From the NCBI RefSeq assembly GCF_004153225.1, contig NZ_SEMB01000009.1, positions 1 to 64,000 on the forward strand: a stretch of DNA of 64,000 nucleotides, read 5' to 3'. The notes below the pieces were generated by a model, which was not told the DNA's origin, did no database searches, and was given only the letters and a program-made list of their open reading frames with translations. The position numbers and the translations under genes are program-made. The stretch comes from Sporolactobacillus sp. THM7-7. GTDB lineage: Bacteria; Bacillota; Bacilli; Bacillales; Sporolactobacillaceae. This document shows, piece by piece, positions 1 to 7,932 of this stretch. Within the stretch, counting starts at the first letter, position 1, and each line of letters opens with the position of its first letter.

Positions 1-12
1 AGGAATGAGGAA

Positions 13-162
13 CCCGTTTAAAAACAGAACAGGTGATCATCAGATCCGTTTTGGACAAAAATGCACTTGTTTTATGATGCTTTACCGCCTAAATGACAGG
101 GAAACAGTGCTCTATGAATAATTCAGGGTACCAGATATTATAGAATCTTGTTTTTAAACGGG
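13..162. repeat. Inverted repeat pair bounding a 150-bp segment
   Basis: CCCGTTTAAAAACA at 13-26 is matched by its exact reverse complement at 149-162. The stretch from 1 to 380 holds no convincing gene. The pair could be the ends of a small non-autonomous mobile element or a chance match; no target-site duplication was identified. Confidence 0.4.
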
Positions 163-380
163 AACAGCTGCAATAACTCAGTTCCAACCGGACATACTTT
201 AAAAATTTAACTGATAAAGGGCAGGCTTAAAGCAACAAGCAACTAAAAAAATGATGTTATAATTAATTCTGCACAGCGATATAATGATTTGACAGAGTGA
301 ATTTACTATGCAAAAGTATCGGCGGCAACGATGCTTTTTATTTTTAAAAGACATGTTGATCACCCTCATAAGTTAAATGA

Positions 381-1694
381 TTATTTGGTAAAATCGACAT
401 CTTTAGTTTCCTTGATAGTTATTAAAGAAACGAAACAAGCGACAGCCATGATTCCAAGATAAAGTCCAACAGACTTGATTCCCCAGGTGGCAGCTAGCCA
501 AGTTGCAATTGTTGGTGTGAAAGCAGCACCTACAATTGCCGCCAGATTATAAGCAATTCCGGAACCTGAATAACGGACTTCAGTTTTGAATAATTCTGGC
601 AAAATGGCACCGATTGGCCCAAAAGCAATCCCCATCAAAGCAAAGCCAATGACTAAGAAAGCAGCAGCGCCAAAGAAATTATGGTGACCTTGAAGTAAGT
701 ATGGAAAGACAACAGAAAAGACGATTAAGGCTACAGATGAAGAAATTAAAACCTTCCGCCGGCCTAATCTATCGGCATTTAACGAGGCAATCACAATAAA
801 TGCTGCAAATACGAAAACAGCCCCCATCAGTAAGAATAAATATTCACGGTTGGTAAATCCTAAATTGGTCGTTGCATAGGCCAATGACCAGGTTGCCAGT
901 GTATAAAAAAGGGTATAAGTAACAGATACAATAAATGTACCTTGGATCAATTGGCGCCAACTCGTTTTCAAAACTGTTAATAAAGGTGAGCGGGTAACTT
1001 TATTTTTCTTTTGTGATAACCGGAATAAAGGAGTCTCTTGCATTCTTGCTCTTACCCATAAGCCAACGATAACTAATAAAGCAGAAGTCAAAAATGGAAC
1101 ACGCCAACCAAAAGTGATCATTTGTGCTGGTGTTAAAATACTTTCAAGAACAAAGAATAAACCATTACTTAAAAAGAAACCTAATGGAGCACCTAATTCT
1201 GGAAAAGCTCCATATAAAGCACGTTTGTCAGCAGGAGCGTTTTCAGTTGCAACCAAAGCAGCACCTGACCACTCTCCTCCTAAACCAATTCCTTGAACAA
1301 AACGACATGTGCATAACAGTAAGACAGCTGTTAGTCCTAAAGTGTCATAACTTGGCAAGACCCCAATTAAGACGGTTGAAACGCCCATTAATAGAAGAGA
1401 AACAACTAAAGTATTTTTTCGACCGATCTTATCGCCAAAGTGACCAAAAACAAATGCTCCTAATGGCCTGGCAACAAAAGCAACACCAAAGGTAAGCAAG
1501 CTCAAAATAGTAGCAATTGTTGGTGTAACTTCAGGAAAGAAGACCTTCGGAAAATAAGCAGCAGCAGCGGTTCCATAAGCATAGAAATCAAAAAATTCGA
1601 TGGCTGTTCCGATCATTGAAGCAAAGATAACTGTTTTAACCGAATCTCGCTTTAATGTTTCACCGCCAAATGATGCATCAACCACACTATTCAT
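381..1694 (-). CDS. MFS transporter, metabolite:H+ symporter (MHS) family
   Basis: This 437-aa membrane protein has about 12 hydrophobic segments. It carries the MFS loop 2-3 signature GHFGDKIGRK at residues 84-93 and an EFFDFYAYG stretch in the first membrane helix, typical of the MHS subfamily (ProP, shikimate and citrate carriers). It should couple uptake of a small organic acid or zwitterion to protons; the substrate cannot be read from the sequence. It is transcribed away from the biuret cluster, behind a strong promoter, a short Ile-rich leader peptide and a terminator hairpin, so it appears to be controlled by attenuation. Base composition is AT-richer than the gluconate and housekeeping genes, fitting an acquired region. 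Confidence 0.85.
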   Translation of the reverse strand: MNSVVDASFGGETLKRDSVKTVIFASMIGTAIEFFDFYAYGTAAAAYFPKVFFPEVTPTIATILSLLTFGVAFVARPLGAFVFGHFGDKIGRKNTLVVSLLLMGVSTVLIGVLPSYDTLGLTAVLLLCTCRFVQGIGLGGEWSGAALVATENAPADKRALYGAFPELGAPLGFFLSNGLFFVLESILTPAQMITFGWRVPFLTSALLVIVGLWVRARMQETPLFRLSQKKNKVTRSPLLTVLKTSWRQLIQGTFIVSVTYTLFYTLATWSLAYATTNLGFTNREYLFLLMGAVFVFAAFIVIASLNADRLGRRKVLISSSVALIVFSVVFPYLLQGHHNFFGAAAFLVIGFALMGIAFGPIGAILPELFKTEVRYSGSGIAYNLAAIVGAAFTPTIATWLAATWGIKSVGLYLGIMAVACFVSLITIKETKDVDFTK

Positions 1695-1785
1695 TAAAAA
1701 ATCCCCCTAAGTAAAACTCTGATTTAAAACCGAACTAAAAAGATATTTTCCCTGCCCCCTCTCACCATGATCAAAAAAAGATAAA

Positions 1786-1820
1786 AGAAAAAGGCCAGGA
1801 ACCTTTGACAGTTCCTAGCC
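1786..1820 (-). terminator. Attenuator terminator in the MFS leader
   Basis: On the minus strand GGCTAGGAAC and GTTCCTGGCC form a 10-bp stem with one mismatch around an 8-nt loop, followed by a run of T. It lies between the leader peptide (1871-1930) and the transporter start at 1694, so it would stop transcription before the gene unless an alternative fold forms. Confidence 0.75.
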
Positions 1821-1830
1821 TTGCTAGCAC

Positions 1831-1850
1831 TGTCCGCAATTTTGCGGACA
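1831..1850 (-). promoter_or_regulatory. Upstream leader hairpin (pause or anti-antiterminator)
   Basis: TGTCCGCA and TGCGGACA form a perfect 8-bp stem with a 4-nt loop. It is 20 nt after the leader-peptide stop codon and 10 nt before the terminator stem, the place of the first hairpin in classic amino-acid attenuators. The competing antiterminator fold was not worked out. Confidence 0.5.
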
Positions 1851-1870
1851 ACAACATGCAGCCCGCATTA

Positions 1871-1930
1871 TCAAATAATAATGGCGCTGAAAATAATAAT
1901 TCGAATAATAGCTGCACGGTTTGCTAACAT
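1871..1930 (-). CDS. Isoleucine-rich leader peptide of the MFS gene
   Basis: A 19-codon reading frame encodes MLANRAAIIRIIIFSAIII and stops with TGA. Eight of the 19 residues are isoleucine, all ATT codons, in runs of two, three and three. An AGAGTG ribosome binding site sits 7 nt before the ATG, and a TTGACA-17-TATATT promoter lies just upstream. The position ahead of a hairpin and a terminator matches leader peptides of amino-acid biosynthesis operons, where stalling at starved codons prevents termination. Here the downstream gene is a transporter, which suggests it responds to charged isoleucine tRNA (inference). A drug-responsive stalling peptide is an alternative. Confidence 0.7.
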   Translation of the reverse strand: MLANRAAIIRIIIFSAIII

Positions 1931-1964
1931 TTATAATCACTCTTTTACATTTTAATCAGGGAAT

Positions 1965-1993
1965 AATATACAACTCAATCAGGGATATGTCAA
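1965..1993 (-). promoter_or_regulatory. Sigma-A-type promoter of the leader/MFS transcript
   Basis: Read on the minus strand, TTGACA (1993-1988) and TATATT (1970-1965) are separated by 17 bp. This near-consensus promoter is about 35 bp before the leader peptide start and suggests strong constitutive initiation, leaving control to the attenuator. Confidence 0.8.
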
Positions 1994-2040
1994 ATATTTT
2001 TTGGATTTTTTTGGAATGAACATTTTTATGCTAATTTACC

Positions 2041-2198
2041 ACCATCTTATAAATTTAGCAAAAGGCAACATTCTCTAATGATAGAGTATATTGAAGAGAA
2101 TAAAAAGGAATAACTAATAAAAATACTAATAAATCACTTGGATGTAACTCATGAATCAATTGTTCATAATATCAAAAACAACATGGCTAAAATCTGAA
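2041..2198 (+). pseudogene. Duplicated 3' tail of the GntR regulator gene
   Basis: These roughly 155 bases repeat the end of the GntR gene (about 3367-3524) with only a few differences. One creates an in-frame TAA (CAA to TAA) and another changes the last aspartate codon to alanine. The fragment has no start or DNA-binding half. It marks a duplication with a spacing of about 1.33 kb, probably left by the recombination that built or moved the biuret cluster. Confidence 0.85.
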
Positions 2199-2521
2199 GC
2201 GACTCAGGAACATAAAACATACTATCACAAGAATAGAGATGCTACCCGTGGATACAAGCAAGTTATCCTACAGATACAACCAAGTGAAGGATATAAATTC
2301 AATTGTATTGGATCGATGCACAATCAACTATTAATGGTGTACAGATGGGATCGGTCTCCGCTGCTACGTTTGATGGCAGTAAGTCAAGAATGTGGTCTCA
2401 ATTAGGGCAACCAAGTGCAGCTCCTGCTGTTCCATTTGAGGTTGACCGACCAATTATTCCAAAGCCATTTAACTCAGGCGACCAAAGTGATCGAATTGAA
2501 AATACGTCAAACAATCGATAA
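2199..2521 (+). pseudogene. Unrecognised 3' gene fragment before a terminator
   Basis: From the TTG at 2303 a frame of 72 codons runs to TAA at 2521. It is rich in Ser and Pro (for example PSAAPAVPFEVDRPIIP) and shares no family I recognise. The upstream bases are closed in that frame, no ribosome binding site is seen, and a terminator follows at once, so this looks like the tail of a lost gene joined to the duplicated GntR tail. It could instead be non-coding. Confidence 0.35.
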
Positions 2522-2537
2522 TTTACTAATGTTATAC

Positions 2538-2562
2538 GCATTCCTAGTGAATGCATTTTTTT
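2538..2562 (+). terminator. Intrinsic terminator
   Basis: GCATTC and GAATGC form a 6-bp stem around CTAGT, followed by ATTTTTTT. It lies 17 bp after the stop of the fragment at 2521, suggesting that fragment was once a transcribed gene end. The bases from here to 2820 show no gene. Confidence 0.65.
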
Positions 2563-2824
2563 GGAATTTAATAGACTATTGACATCATTATTACGTTGTA
2601 CTGTCCTGTACGGGTCGCGGGAGGCTGGTACCGGTTATACAGATTTACCTTTATAAGTTAATCTGTATCTCTGAAACTGTTTTCCTCGATTTCATTTTGA
2701 ACATAATTTGCAAATAAAGTCTGTAAATTCTTATATATCAAAGCACTAAAAAGTATGTAAGATAATATGACAAACATAGTGCATTATTTGTTGGATAGAT
2801 CTATTATTTATTTATCAAATTAAT

Positions 2825-2849
2825 TGTGATCACATATCACATATCACAT
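2825..2849 (+). promoter_or_regulatory. Probable GntR operator with three heptamers
   Basis: The palindrome TGTGATCACA (2825-2834) overlaps three tandem copies of ATCACAT (2829-2835, 2836-2842, 2843-2849). The block sits 12 bp before the regulator's GTG codon, between promoter and ribosome binding site, where an autorepressor would bind. Binding by the adjacent GntR is inference. Confidence 0.5.
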
Positions 2850-2860
2850 TTTTAAAGGGA

Positions 2861-3523
2861 GTGATTCAAATAGCTATAAAAGTTTTAACTTTAAGTAACG
2901 AAGTGTATAGACAGCTTAGGGAAAAAATATGTACTGGAGAAATACCCCCGGGGGAAAGAATAACGATTAGAGATATTGCTTCTAAATTTGAAGTGAGTAC
3001 AATGCCAGTCCGTGAAGCAATAAGGAGGCTGCAGGCCGAAGGATTTTTACAGATTGATAAGCGATGTGCTGTTGTTAGAAAATTAAGCCTTAAGGAGCTT
3101 CAAGAAATATTTGTTATACGCAAACGATTAGAAACTCTCGCAATTGAGTGGGCATTGCCCAATGTAAAAGATAAAGATATTAATGAATTGAAGAATATTT
3201 TGGATGAATTTGATAAGGAAGATATCGACAACATTGAATGGCAACGAATAAACCGAAAATTTCATTTAAGTATCTATGAATTATCAATGTCGAAACCTCT
3301 AAATCAATTGGTTAAAAATGTGTGGGACTCAGTAACTCCTTATATGCACATTTATGCAACATCACCATCCTCTTATAAATTTAGCAAAAGGCAACATTCT
3401 CTAATGATAGAGTATATTGAAGAGAATAAAAAGGAACAACTAATAAAAATACTGATAAATCACTTGGATGTAACTCATGAATCAATTGTTCATAATATCA
3501 AAAACAACATGGATAAAATCTGA
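2861..3523 (+). CDS. GntR-family (FadR/FCD) transcriptional regulator
   Basis: This protein of about 220 aa has an N-terminal winged helix (residues 10-75, with STMPVREAIRRL as the recognition region) and an all-helical FCD ligand domain containing the metal-binding-type stretch RKFHLSIYE. It most likely senses an intermediate of the downstream biuret pathway and controls the cluster, from position and family only. The start is unclear: the GTG at 2861 directly abuts the AAAGGGA sequence, leaving no spacer, so a non-standard codon a few triplets later (ATA at 2870) may be used. A partial copy of its 3' end lies at 2041-2198. Confidence 0.85.
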   Translation: MIQIAIKVLTLSNEVYRQLREKICTGEIPPGERITIRDIASKFEVSTMPVREAIRRLQAEGFLQIDKRCAVVRKLSLKELQEIFVIRKRLETLAIEWALPNVKDKDINELKNILDEFDKEDIDNIEWQRINRKFHLSIYELSMSKPLNQLVKNVWDSVTPYMHIYATSPSSYKFSKRQHSLMIEYIEENKKEQLIKILINHLDVTHESIVHNIKNNMDKI

Positions 3524-3658
3524 AATGTACTTTATTTATGGGCGGTAAAAAGGAAAACAGTCTAAATCTATTTAATATTCTATATTATTTATAACATTTA
3601 TTTTGATTACTAATTTTGAATTATTTTTCTAATGCTAAAAAACGAAAGGTGACAAAGA

Positions 3659-4354
3659 ATGTATATTCAAGCAAATCCTTATCTTTTTCCTTTCGATGGA
3701 GATTTGACTCCACGAAATACTGCCTTAATGATTATTGATATGCAAACTGATTTTTGTGGAATTGGCGGTTATGTTGATCAAATGGGTTATGATATTTCTC
3801 AAACTAGAAGAGCAATAAAACCAATAAAAAACATATTAAATTTAGTCCGTCAAATATCAAATTTTACTGTTATTTATACCAGAGAGGGGCATAGAAGGGA
3901 TCTTTCAGATCTTCCGGCAAATAAAAGATGGCGTAGTAAACAAATAGGAGCAGAAATCGGTACAGAAGGTCCTGCTGGCAAAATTCTAGTAAGAGGAGAA
4001 CGGGGGTGGAATATTATTGATGAATTATCTCCAATTAAAAATGAAATCATTATTGATAAACCAGGAAAAGGAAGCTTCTATTCTACAGATTTGGAATTGA
4101 TACTATCAAATAGAGGTATAAAGAATTTAATATTAACCGGGATAACAACTGATGTTTGTGTTCATACAACCATGAGAGAGGCTAACGATCGTGGCTTCGA
4201 ATGTCTAATTTTAAGTGATTGTACTGGTGCTACAGACACGGGTAATCATCTAGCCGCTTTGAAAATGGTTACTATGCAAGGTGGTGTGTTTGGCAGCGTC
4301 TCAAATTCTGATCAAGTAATTGAATGTTTAAAAACTTTTGTGAAACCTTCGTAA
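3659..4354 (+). CDS. biuH: Biuret amidohydrolase (isochorismatase-like hydrolase)
   Basis: This 231-aa cysteine hydrolase should cleave biuret to allophanate and ammonia in the cytoplasm. It closely resembles, from memory, the characterised rhizobial BiuH over its whole length, including NTALMIIDMQTDFCG, the ADLPANKRWRS-like stretch and TGITTDVCVHTTMREANDRG. The catalytic triad is in place as Asp27, Lys134 and Cys167, and Gln207 (in TMQGGVFGSVSNS) matches the substrate-contacting glutamine that separates biuret hydrolases from other isochorismatase-fold enzymes. An AAAGGTG ribosome binding site precedes the ATG. The allophanate hydrolase downstream supplies the next step, which strongly supports the substrate. 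A related ureido-amidohydrolase role is the alternative. Confidence 0.9.
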   Translation: MYIQANPYLFPFDGDLTPRNTALMIIDMQTDFCGIGGYVDQMGYDISQTRRAIKPIKNILNLVRQISNFTVIYTREGHRRDLSDLPANKRWRSKQIGAEIGTEGPAGKILVRGERGWNIIDELSPIKNEIIIDKPGKGSFYSTDLELILSNRGIKNLILTGITTDVCVHTTMREANDRGFECLILSDCTGATDTGNHLAALKMVTMQGGVFGSVSNSDQVIECLKTFVKPS

Positions 4355-4524
4355 TTAAAAAATGCGATTTTTGTTAATTTGTAGATAACTTTTTTAGTAA
4401 AACTAGTTAGTTGGATATTCTAAAAACGTCTTAAATGAATGCAAAATAGTTAATATAACTGACCTATTTTCTATTAAAGATAGTGAAAGGTAATACTAAT
4501 CAATTTTAAAAAAGGAAGTTATCA

Positions 4525-5802
4525 ATGAATAATAAAAAGAAAGTGATTTTCGAGGATGAATATGAAAGTACTCGTGTCCCATTAAATGCAAGAAAAAGTT
4601 TATTATCTGTCTCATTAATATGGATTGGGTTTCCTATGATTTTTACTGGAACTGTTACAGGTGCCACTATTGTAACGGCTCTGGGATTTTGGAAGGGCAT
4701 GTTAGCTGCTCTTTTAGGTAGCCTCATATTATTTATTTATGTCGGAGCACTAGGGGTGTTAGCAGCCAAAAAAGGAGATAATTTTGTACTCCAATCCTCT
4801 ATAACATTTGGTAAAAAGGGTTCCTTAATCATTTCAGGATTCTTGTCAACACTTGTCATAGGTTGGTTTGCCGTTCAAACCGGACTTACTGGTAATAATA
4901 TGCATCAAGCTTTTGGATACAATTTATTTTTTATGACTCTAATTGCTGGAATATTATATTTAACAATTACTCTATTAGGTGTAAAGGCTTTAACATTTAT
5001 TGGAGGAGTGTCAGCACCGTTTTTTCTAATCCTAGGGCTATGGGCAGTCAGCGACGCTATCTCTAAAAGCGGATGGTCATCAATTACACATTTTACAGGA
5101 AATGGATCATTAACCTTAGGGGTTGCAGTAACTATGGTTGTCGCATTGTTTGCAGATTCTGGAACGATGGCTGCAGATTTCAACAGATGGTCAAAAAATA
5201 AAAAAGAATCAATTATATCATCATCAATGGCGTTTCCGATTGCTAATATGGTGGCCTTGACTTTTGGTGGTTTAATTGCTGCTACAGCAAGTAAAAACGC
5301 TGACTTTTTTCAATATATTGCAAGTAAGGGTGGAGCGGTTTCTGTTATATCTATAATTCTTTTGTTTCTTAATCTTGGGAGTGTTTGTTCTCATTGCCTA
5401 TATAATTCTTCGGTTGGCTGGTCAAATCTTCTAGGGAAAAAAATGCGTAGTACCGCTTTTGTAATAGGTATTATCGGTACGATAATCGCAGTGTCTGGAG
5501 CGTGGGATCACTTCATACAGTGGCTTAATTTACTTGGTATTATTGTACCGCCGATTGGTGCAATAATCATTGTAGATCAATTATTACTAAAAAAGAATAC
5601 TAAAATTATTAAATCATTTAGGATACGAGCATTTGTTGCATGGGGGGCTGGCACCTTAATGGGATTGCTAACGGAGTTTTATGCACCATTCTTATCGACG
5701 GCTTTTATCTCATTACTATCAGGTGGTATCGTATATGAAGCTTTATCACTTTTTATAGAAAAAAGCTCAAAAGGAAAGCAAGAAACTGACGAAGCAATAT
5801 GA
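4525..5802 (+). CDS. NCS1-family permease (cytosine/purine/hydantoin type)
   Basis: This 425-aa protein has about 12 membrane segments and the layout of the CodB/NCS1 nucleobase:cation symporters. Family features include the early NARKSLLSVSLIWIGFP and GTVTGATIV stretches and a central DSGTMAADFNRWSKNKKE loop. It lies between the biuret hydrolase and allophanate hydrolase genes in the same orientation, with an AAGGAAG site before the ATG, so it is probably the importer for biuret or a related ureide (inference). Cytosine or uracil transport cannot be excluded from sequence alone. Confidence 0.8.
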   Translation: MNNKKKVIFEDEYESTRVPLNARKSLLSVSLIWIGFPMIFTGTVTGATIVTALGFWKGMLAALLGSLILFIYVGALGVLAAKKGDNFVLQSSITFGKKGSLIISGFLSTLVIGWFAVQTGLTGNNMHQAFGYNLFFMTLIAGILYLTITLLGVKALTFIGGVSAPFFLILGLWAVSDAISKSGWSSITHFTGNGSLTLGVAVTMVVALFADSGTMAADFNRWSKNKKESIISSSMAFPIANMVALTFGGLIAATASKNADFFQYIASKGGAVSVISIILLFLNLGSVCSHCLYNSSVGWSNLLGKKMRSTAFVIGIIGTIIAVSGAWDHFIQWLNLLGIIVPPIGAIIIVDQLLLKKNTKIIKSFRIRAFVAWGAGTLMGLLTEFYAPFLSTAFISLLSGGIVYEALSLFIEKSSKGKQETDEAI

Positions 5803-5874
5803 TCTAAAAAATAAATTAGTAATCAATAATAAGCAGTACCAAATGAAACATGTTTTCCTAAAAGAGGTAATCAA

Positions 5875-7230
5875 ATGCATGCTATAAACTTACCAAAAAA
5901 GTTAACTATTAAATACCTAAAAGAAGAGTATAAAGCTGATAGGCTAACTCCTGAATGGCTTATACATGATATTATTAAACGGGCTGAAGAAAATAAGGAT
6001 TTTAACATTTGGATTACTCCGCCATCATTAAAACTTATCAATCCGTATCTTGAACGATTAAGAACAATGGATCCCAGAAATAAGCCTTTATGGGGCATAC
6101 CTTTTGCAATTAAAGACAATATTGATCTAGCTGGAATAGAAACAACTGCAGGCTGTCCCGAATTTGCTTATAAGCCAAAAGAAAATGCTACAGTTATTAA
6201 TAGACTCTTGGAAGCAGGTGCTATTCCAATTGGAAAGACCAATCTAGATCAATTTGCTACTGGACTCGTTGGTATGAGAAGTCCGTACGGGGAAACAAAA
6301 AATGCTCTAAATCAAGAGCTAATAAGCGGAGGGTCGAGTTCTGGATCGGCTGTTTCAGTAGCACGTGGGTTGGCAGCTTTTTCGCTGGGGACTGATACCG
6401 CAGGATCCGGACGAGTCCCCGCAGCCTTGAATCGACTTATTGGGTATAAGCCAAGTCGTGGAGCATGGCCGGTTCATGGTGTTGTCCCCGCTTGTTCAAG
6501 TCTCGATTGTGTGAGTGTTTTTGCGAATAATTTAGAAGACGCACTTATCGTTGATCATACTGTACGAGGCTTTGAAGAGCGCGATCCATGGTCTAGAAAA
6601 ATACAACGCATGCCAAATAGGCTGCCAGAGAGAATTTGTCTCGTGAAAGACCCACTAAACTTTTTCGGACCTTTTGCAGAAGAATATAAGAAGGCTTGGG
6701 GAACAGCGGTAAAACGTATGAAAAACTTGAATATCCCAATTGAGTTTATTGATGGAAGCTATTTGTCAAAGGCGTCATCTATTCTGTATGATGGCCCTTG
6801 GATTGCAGAACGTTGGTCAGATTTGGGATCATTTATAAATGCAAATAAAAACGCTGCATTTCCTATTACTGAAACTGTTTTGAAATCAAGTTTAAATTCT
6901 AAGTATAATGCCGTATGTGTTTTTAAAGCAATTCATAGACTCCAGTTATATAAACGAAAAGCATTGAAACAGTTAAAAAATGGGGTTTTAATTATGCCAA
7001 CTACAGGAGGGACATGGACAAGAGCTGAAGTTAGGAAGAGACCAATTTCGACAAATAATCAAATGGGTCTTTATACGAACCACTGTAATTTACTTGATCT
7101 TTGTGCCGTAAATATTCCATCTGATGATGCTGCAAAACAACTTCCTTTTGGCATCACGCTATTCTCATCATATAAAAATGAACATCTAATTTCAGGTCTG
7201 GCTGAGCTTTTTTTAAATGGTAGATCATAA
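5875..7230 (+). CDS. atzF: Allophanate hydrolase, amidase domain only
   Basis: This 451-aa amidase-signature enzyme should split allophanate into ammonia and carbon dioxide, completing biuret breakdown. The Ser-cisSer-Lys triad is visible: Lys80 (FAIKDN), Ser154 (SGGSSSGSA) and nucleophile Ser178 (DTAGSGRVPA), each offset by 11 from the AtzF residues. The stretch VVPACSSLDCVSVFA is also typical of allophanate hydrolases. Full-length AtzF has a further C-terminal domain of about 150 residues; here the frame stops after the amidase domain and no remnant follows. The single-domain form may be natural, or the island may end here. An AAAGAGGT site precedes the ATG, 72 bp after the permease. Confidence 0.87.
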   Translation: MHAINLPKKLTIKYLKEEYKADRLTPEWLIHDIIKRAEENKDFNIWITPPSLKLINPYLERLRTMDPRNKPLWGIPFAIKDNIDLAGIETTAGCPEFAYKPKENATVINRLLEAGAIPIGKTNLDQFATGLVGMRSPYGETKNALNQELISGGSSSGSAVSVARGLAAFSLGTDTAGSGRVPAALNRLIGYKPSRGAWPVHGVVPACSSLDCVSVFANNLEDALIVDHTVRGFEERDPWSRKIQRMPNRLPERICLVKDPLNFFGPFAEEYKKAWGTAVKRMKNLNIPIEFIDGSYLSKASSILYDGPWIAERWSDLGSFINANKNAAFPITETVLKSSLNSKYNAVCVFKAIHRLQLYKRKALKQLKNGVLIMPTTGGTWTRAEVRKRPISTNNQMGLYTNHCNLLDLCAVNIPSDDAAKQLPFGITLFSSYKNEHLISGLAELFLNGRS

Positions 7231-7501
7231 TTAAAGTATGCGGAACCAAAAAATGGGTTATAATTCAAACCAAAGTAGGAAATTTATAGAAGATATGAAG
7301 ATTTGATGGTCAAGTTTATAAAAGTGTTTGTGGATTTTTAAAGGGCAGTACTAAGTTTAATTGCTTCTCCCTGCCGAACAGTGAAGGAATTATCCGAACT
7401 GAATGGGTCAGATATTATTGCATGACGAACAGTTGTTTTATCCTTTTTATAAGGCGCGTTTTCAGTTAAATTTGGCTTTTGTATATTGCTATTGAATAGG
7501 G

Positions 7502-7760
7502 ACAGCTGTGCCGTGTTTTTGTGACAGTAGAGCCATCAAATTGGGACAGTTCGGACATAGGGACACCTCCTGTATAATGAGCTTGCACCTTGTGGTGTCA
7601 ATCGATTACAGGAGGTTTTTTCATGATCAAATACCGTGATTGCTACGGCTTCACCCTAAAGTGCATTCGAATTGCGGGGAAGTGCATTCCAATCGAGCAA
7701 AAGTCGAAGCCAACGTCCGAAAAAAAGCGAACGCCTAAAAGTAAATGTCACAACACAACT
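7502..7760 (+). mobile_element. Degenerate insertion-sequence end (IS21-like?)
   Basis: Three GGGACA motifs (7500-7505, 7543-7548, 7559-7564) precede a promoter-like TATAAT and an AGGAGG-led start at 7623. The encoded beginning, MIKYRDCYGFT, resembles the start of IstA-type transposases. The frame then runs into unrelated sequence holding repeated AGTGCATTC motifs (7660-7706), as if the element's interior had been deleted. The bases 7231-7500 show no gene. Family assignment is weak. Confidence 0.4.
7566..7615 (+). promoter_or_regulatory. Ribosome-binding-site foldback hairpin
   Basis: CCTCCTGTA (7566-7574) is the exact complement of TACAGGAGG (7607-7615), the ribosome binding site of the start codon at 7623; the loop contains a second small hairpin (CACC-TTGT-GGTG). 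The TATAAT at 7573-7578 overlaps the first arm, so transcripts begun here would lack it, while read-through transcripts would fold and hide the site. Confidence 0.5.
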
Positions 7761-7901
7761 CTGCTTCTATAATAAAATGGAATAAAATGTATATGTTGTG
7801 AGCTTTTTATGAACACGTCCAATAGTCATTGACATTGCCGGAGCGCAAGATTAAAATGAAATCGAAATGGGAAATCGTTTACATTAAGGTCATATCAATA
7901 A

Positions 7902-7915
7902 TGTAAACGTTAACC
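7902..7915 (+). promoter_or_regulatory. cre-like site (CcpA) upstream of gntK1
   Basis: TGTAAACGTTAACC matches 13 of 14 positions of the CcpA cre consensus TGWAANCGNTNWCA. It lies 4 bp before the gluconate operator, suggesting catabolite repression of the first gluconate operon. Confidence 0.6.
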
Positions 7916-7918
7916 TAA

Positions 7919-7932
7919 ACTTGTCGACAAGT
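7919..7932 (+). promoter_or_regulatory. Gluconate operator 1 (GntR-type palindrome)
   Basis: ACTTGTCGACAAGT is a perfect palindrome. Its core TTGTCGACAA recurs at 27595-27604 and 28740-28749, upstream of gntK2 and gnd, and it resembles the Bacillus gluconate operator ACTTGTATACAAGT. The leader from 7933 to 8368 carries an AAAGGGGG-led ATG at 7956 that stops after 8 codons (MGIAILGI), and no other supported gene. Confidence 0.75.

Noticed and set aside
2861-3523. This GntR as the gluconate repressor
   Set aside because: It sits with the biuret genes in the AT-rich island, and the TTGTCGACAA operator is not found at its own promoter.
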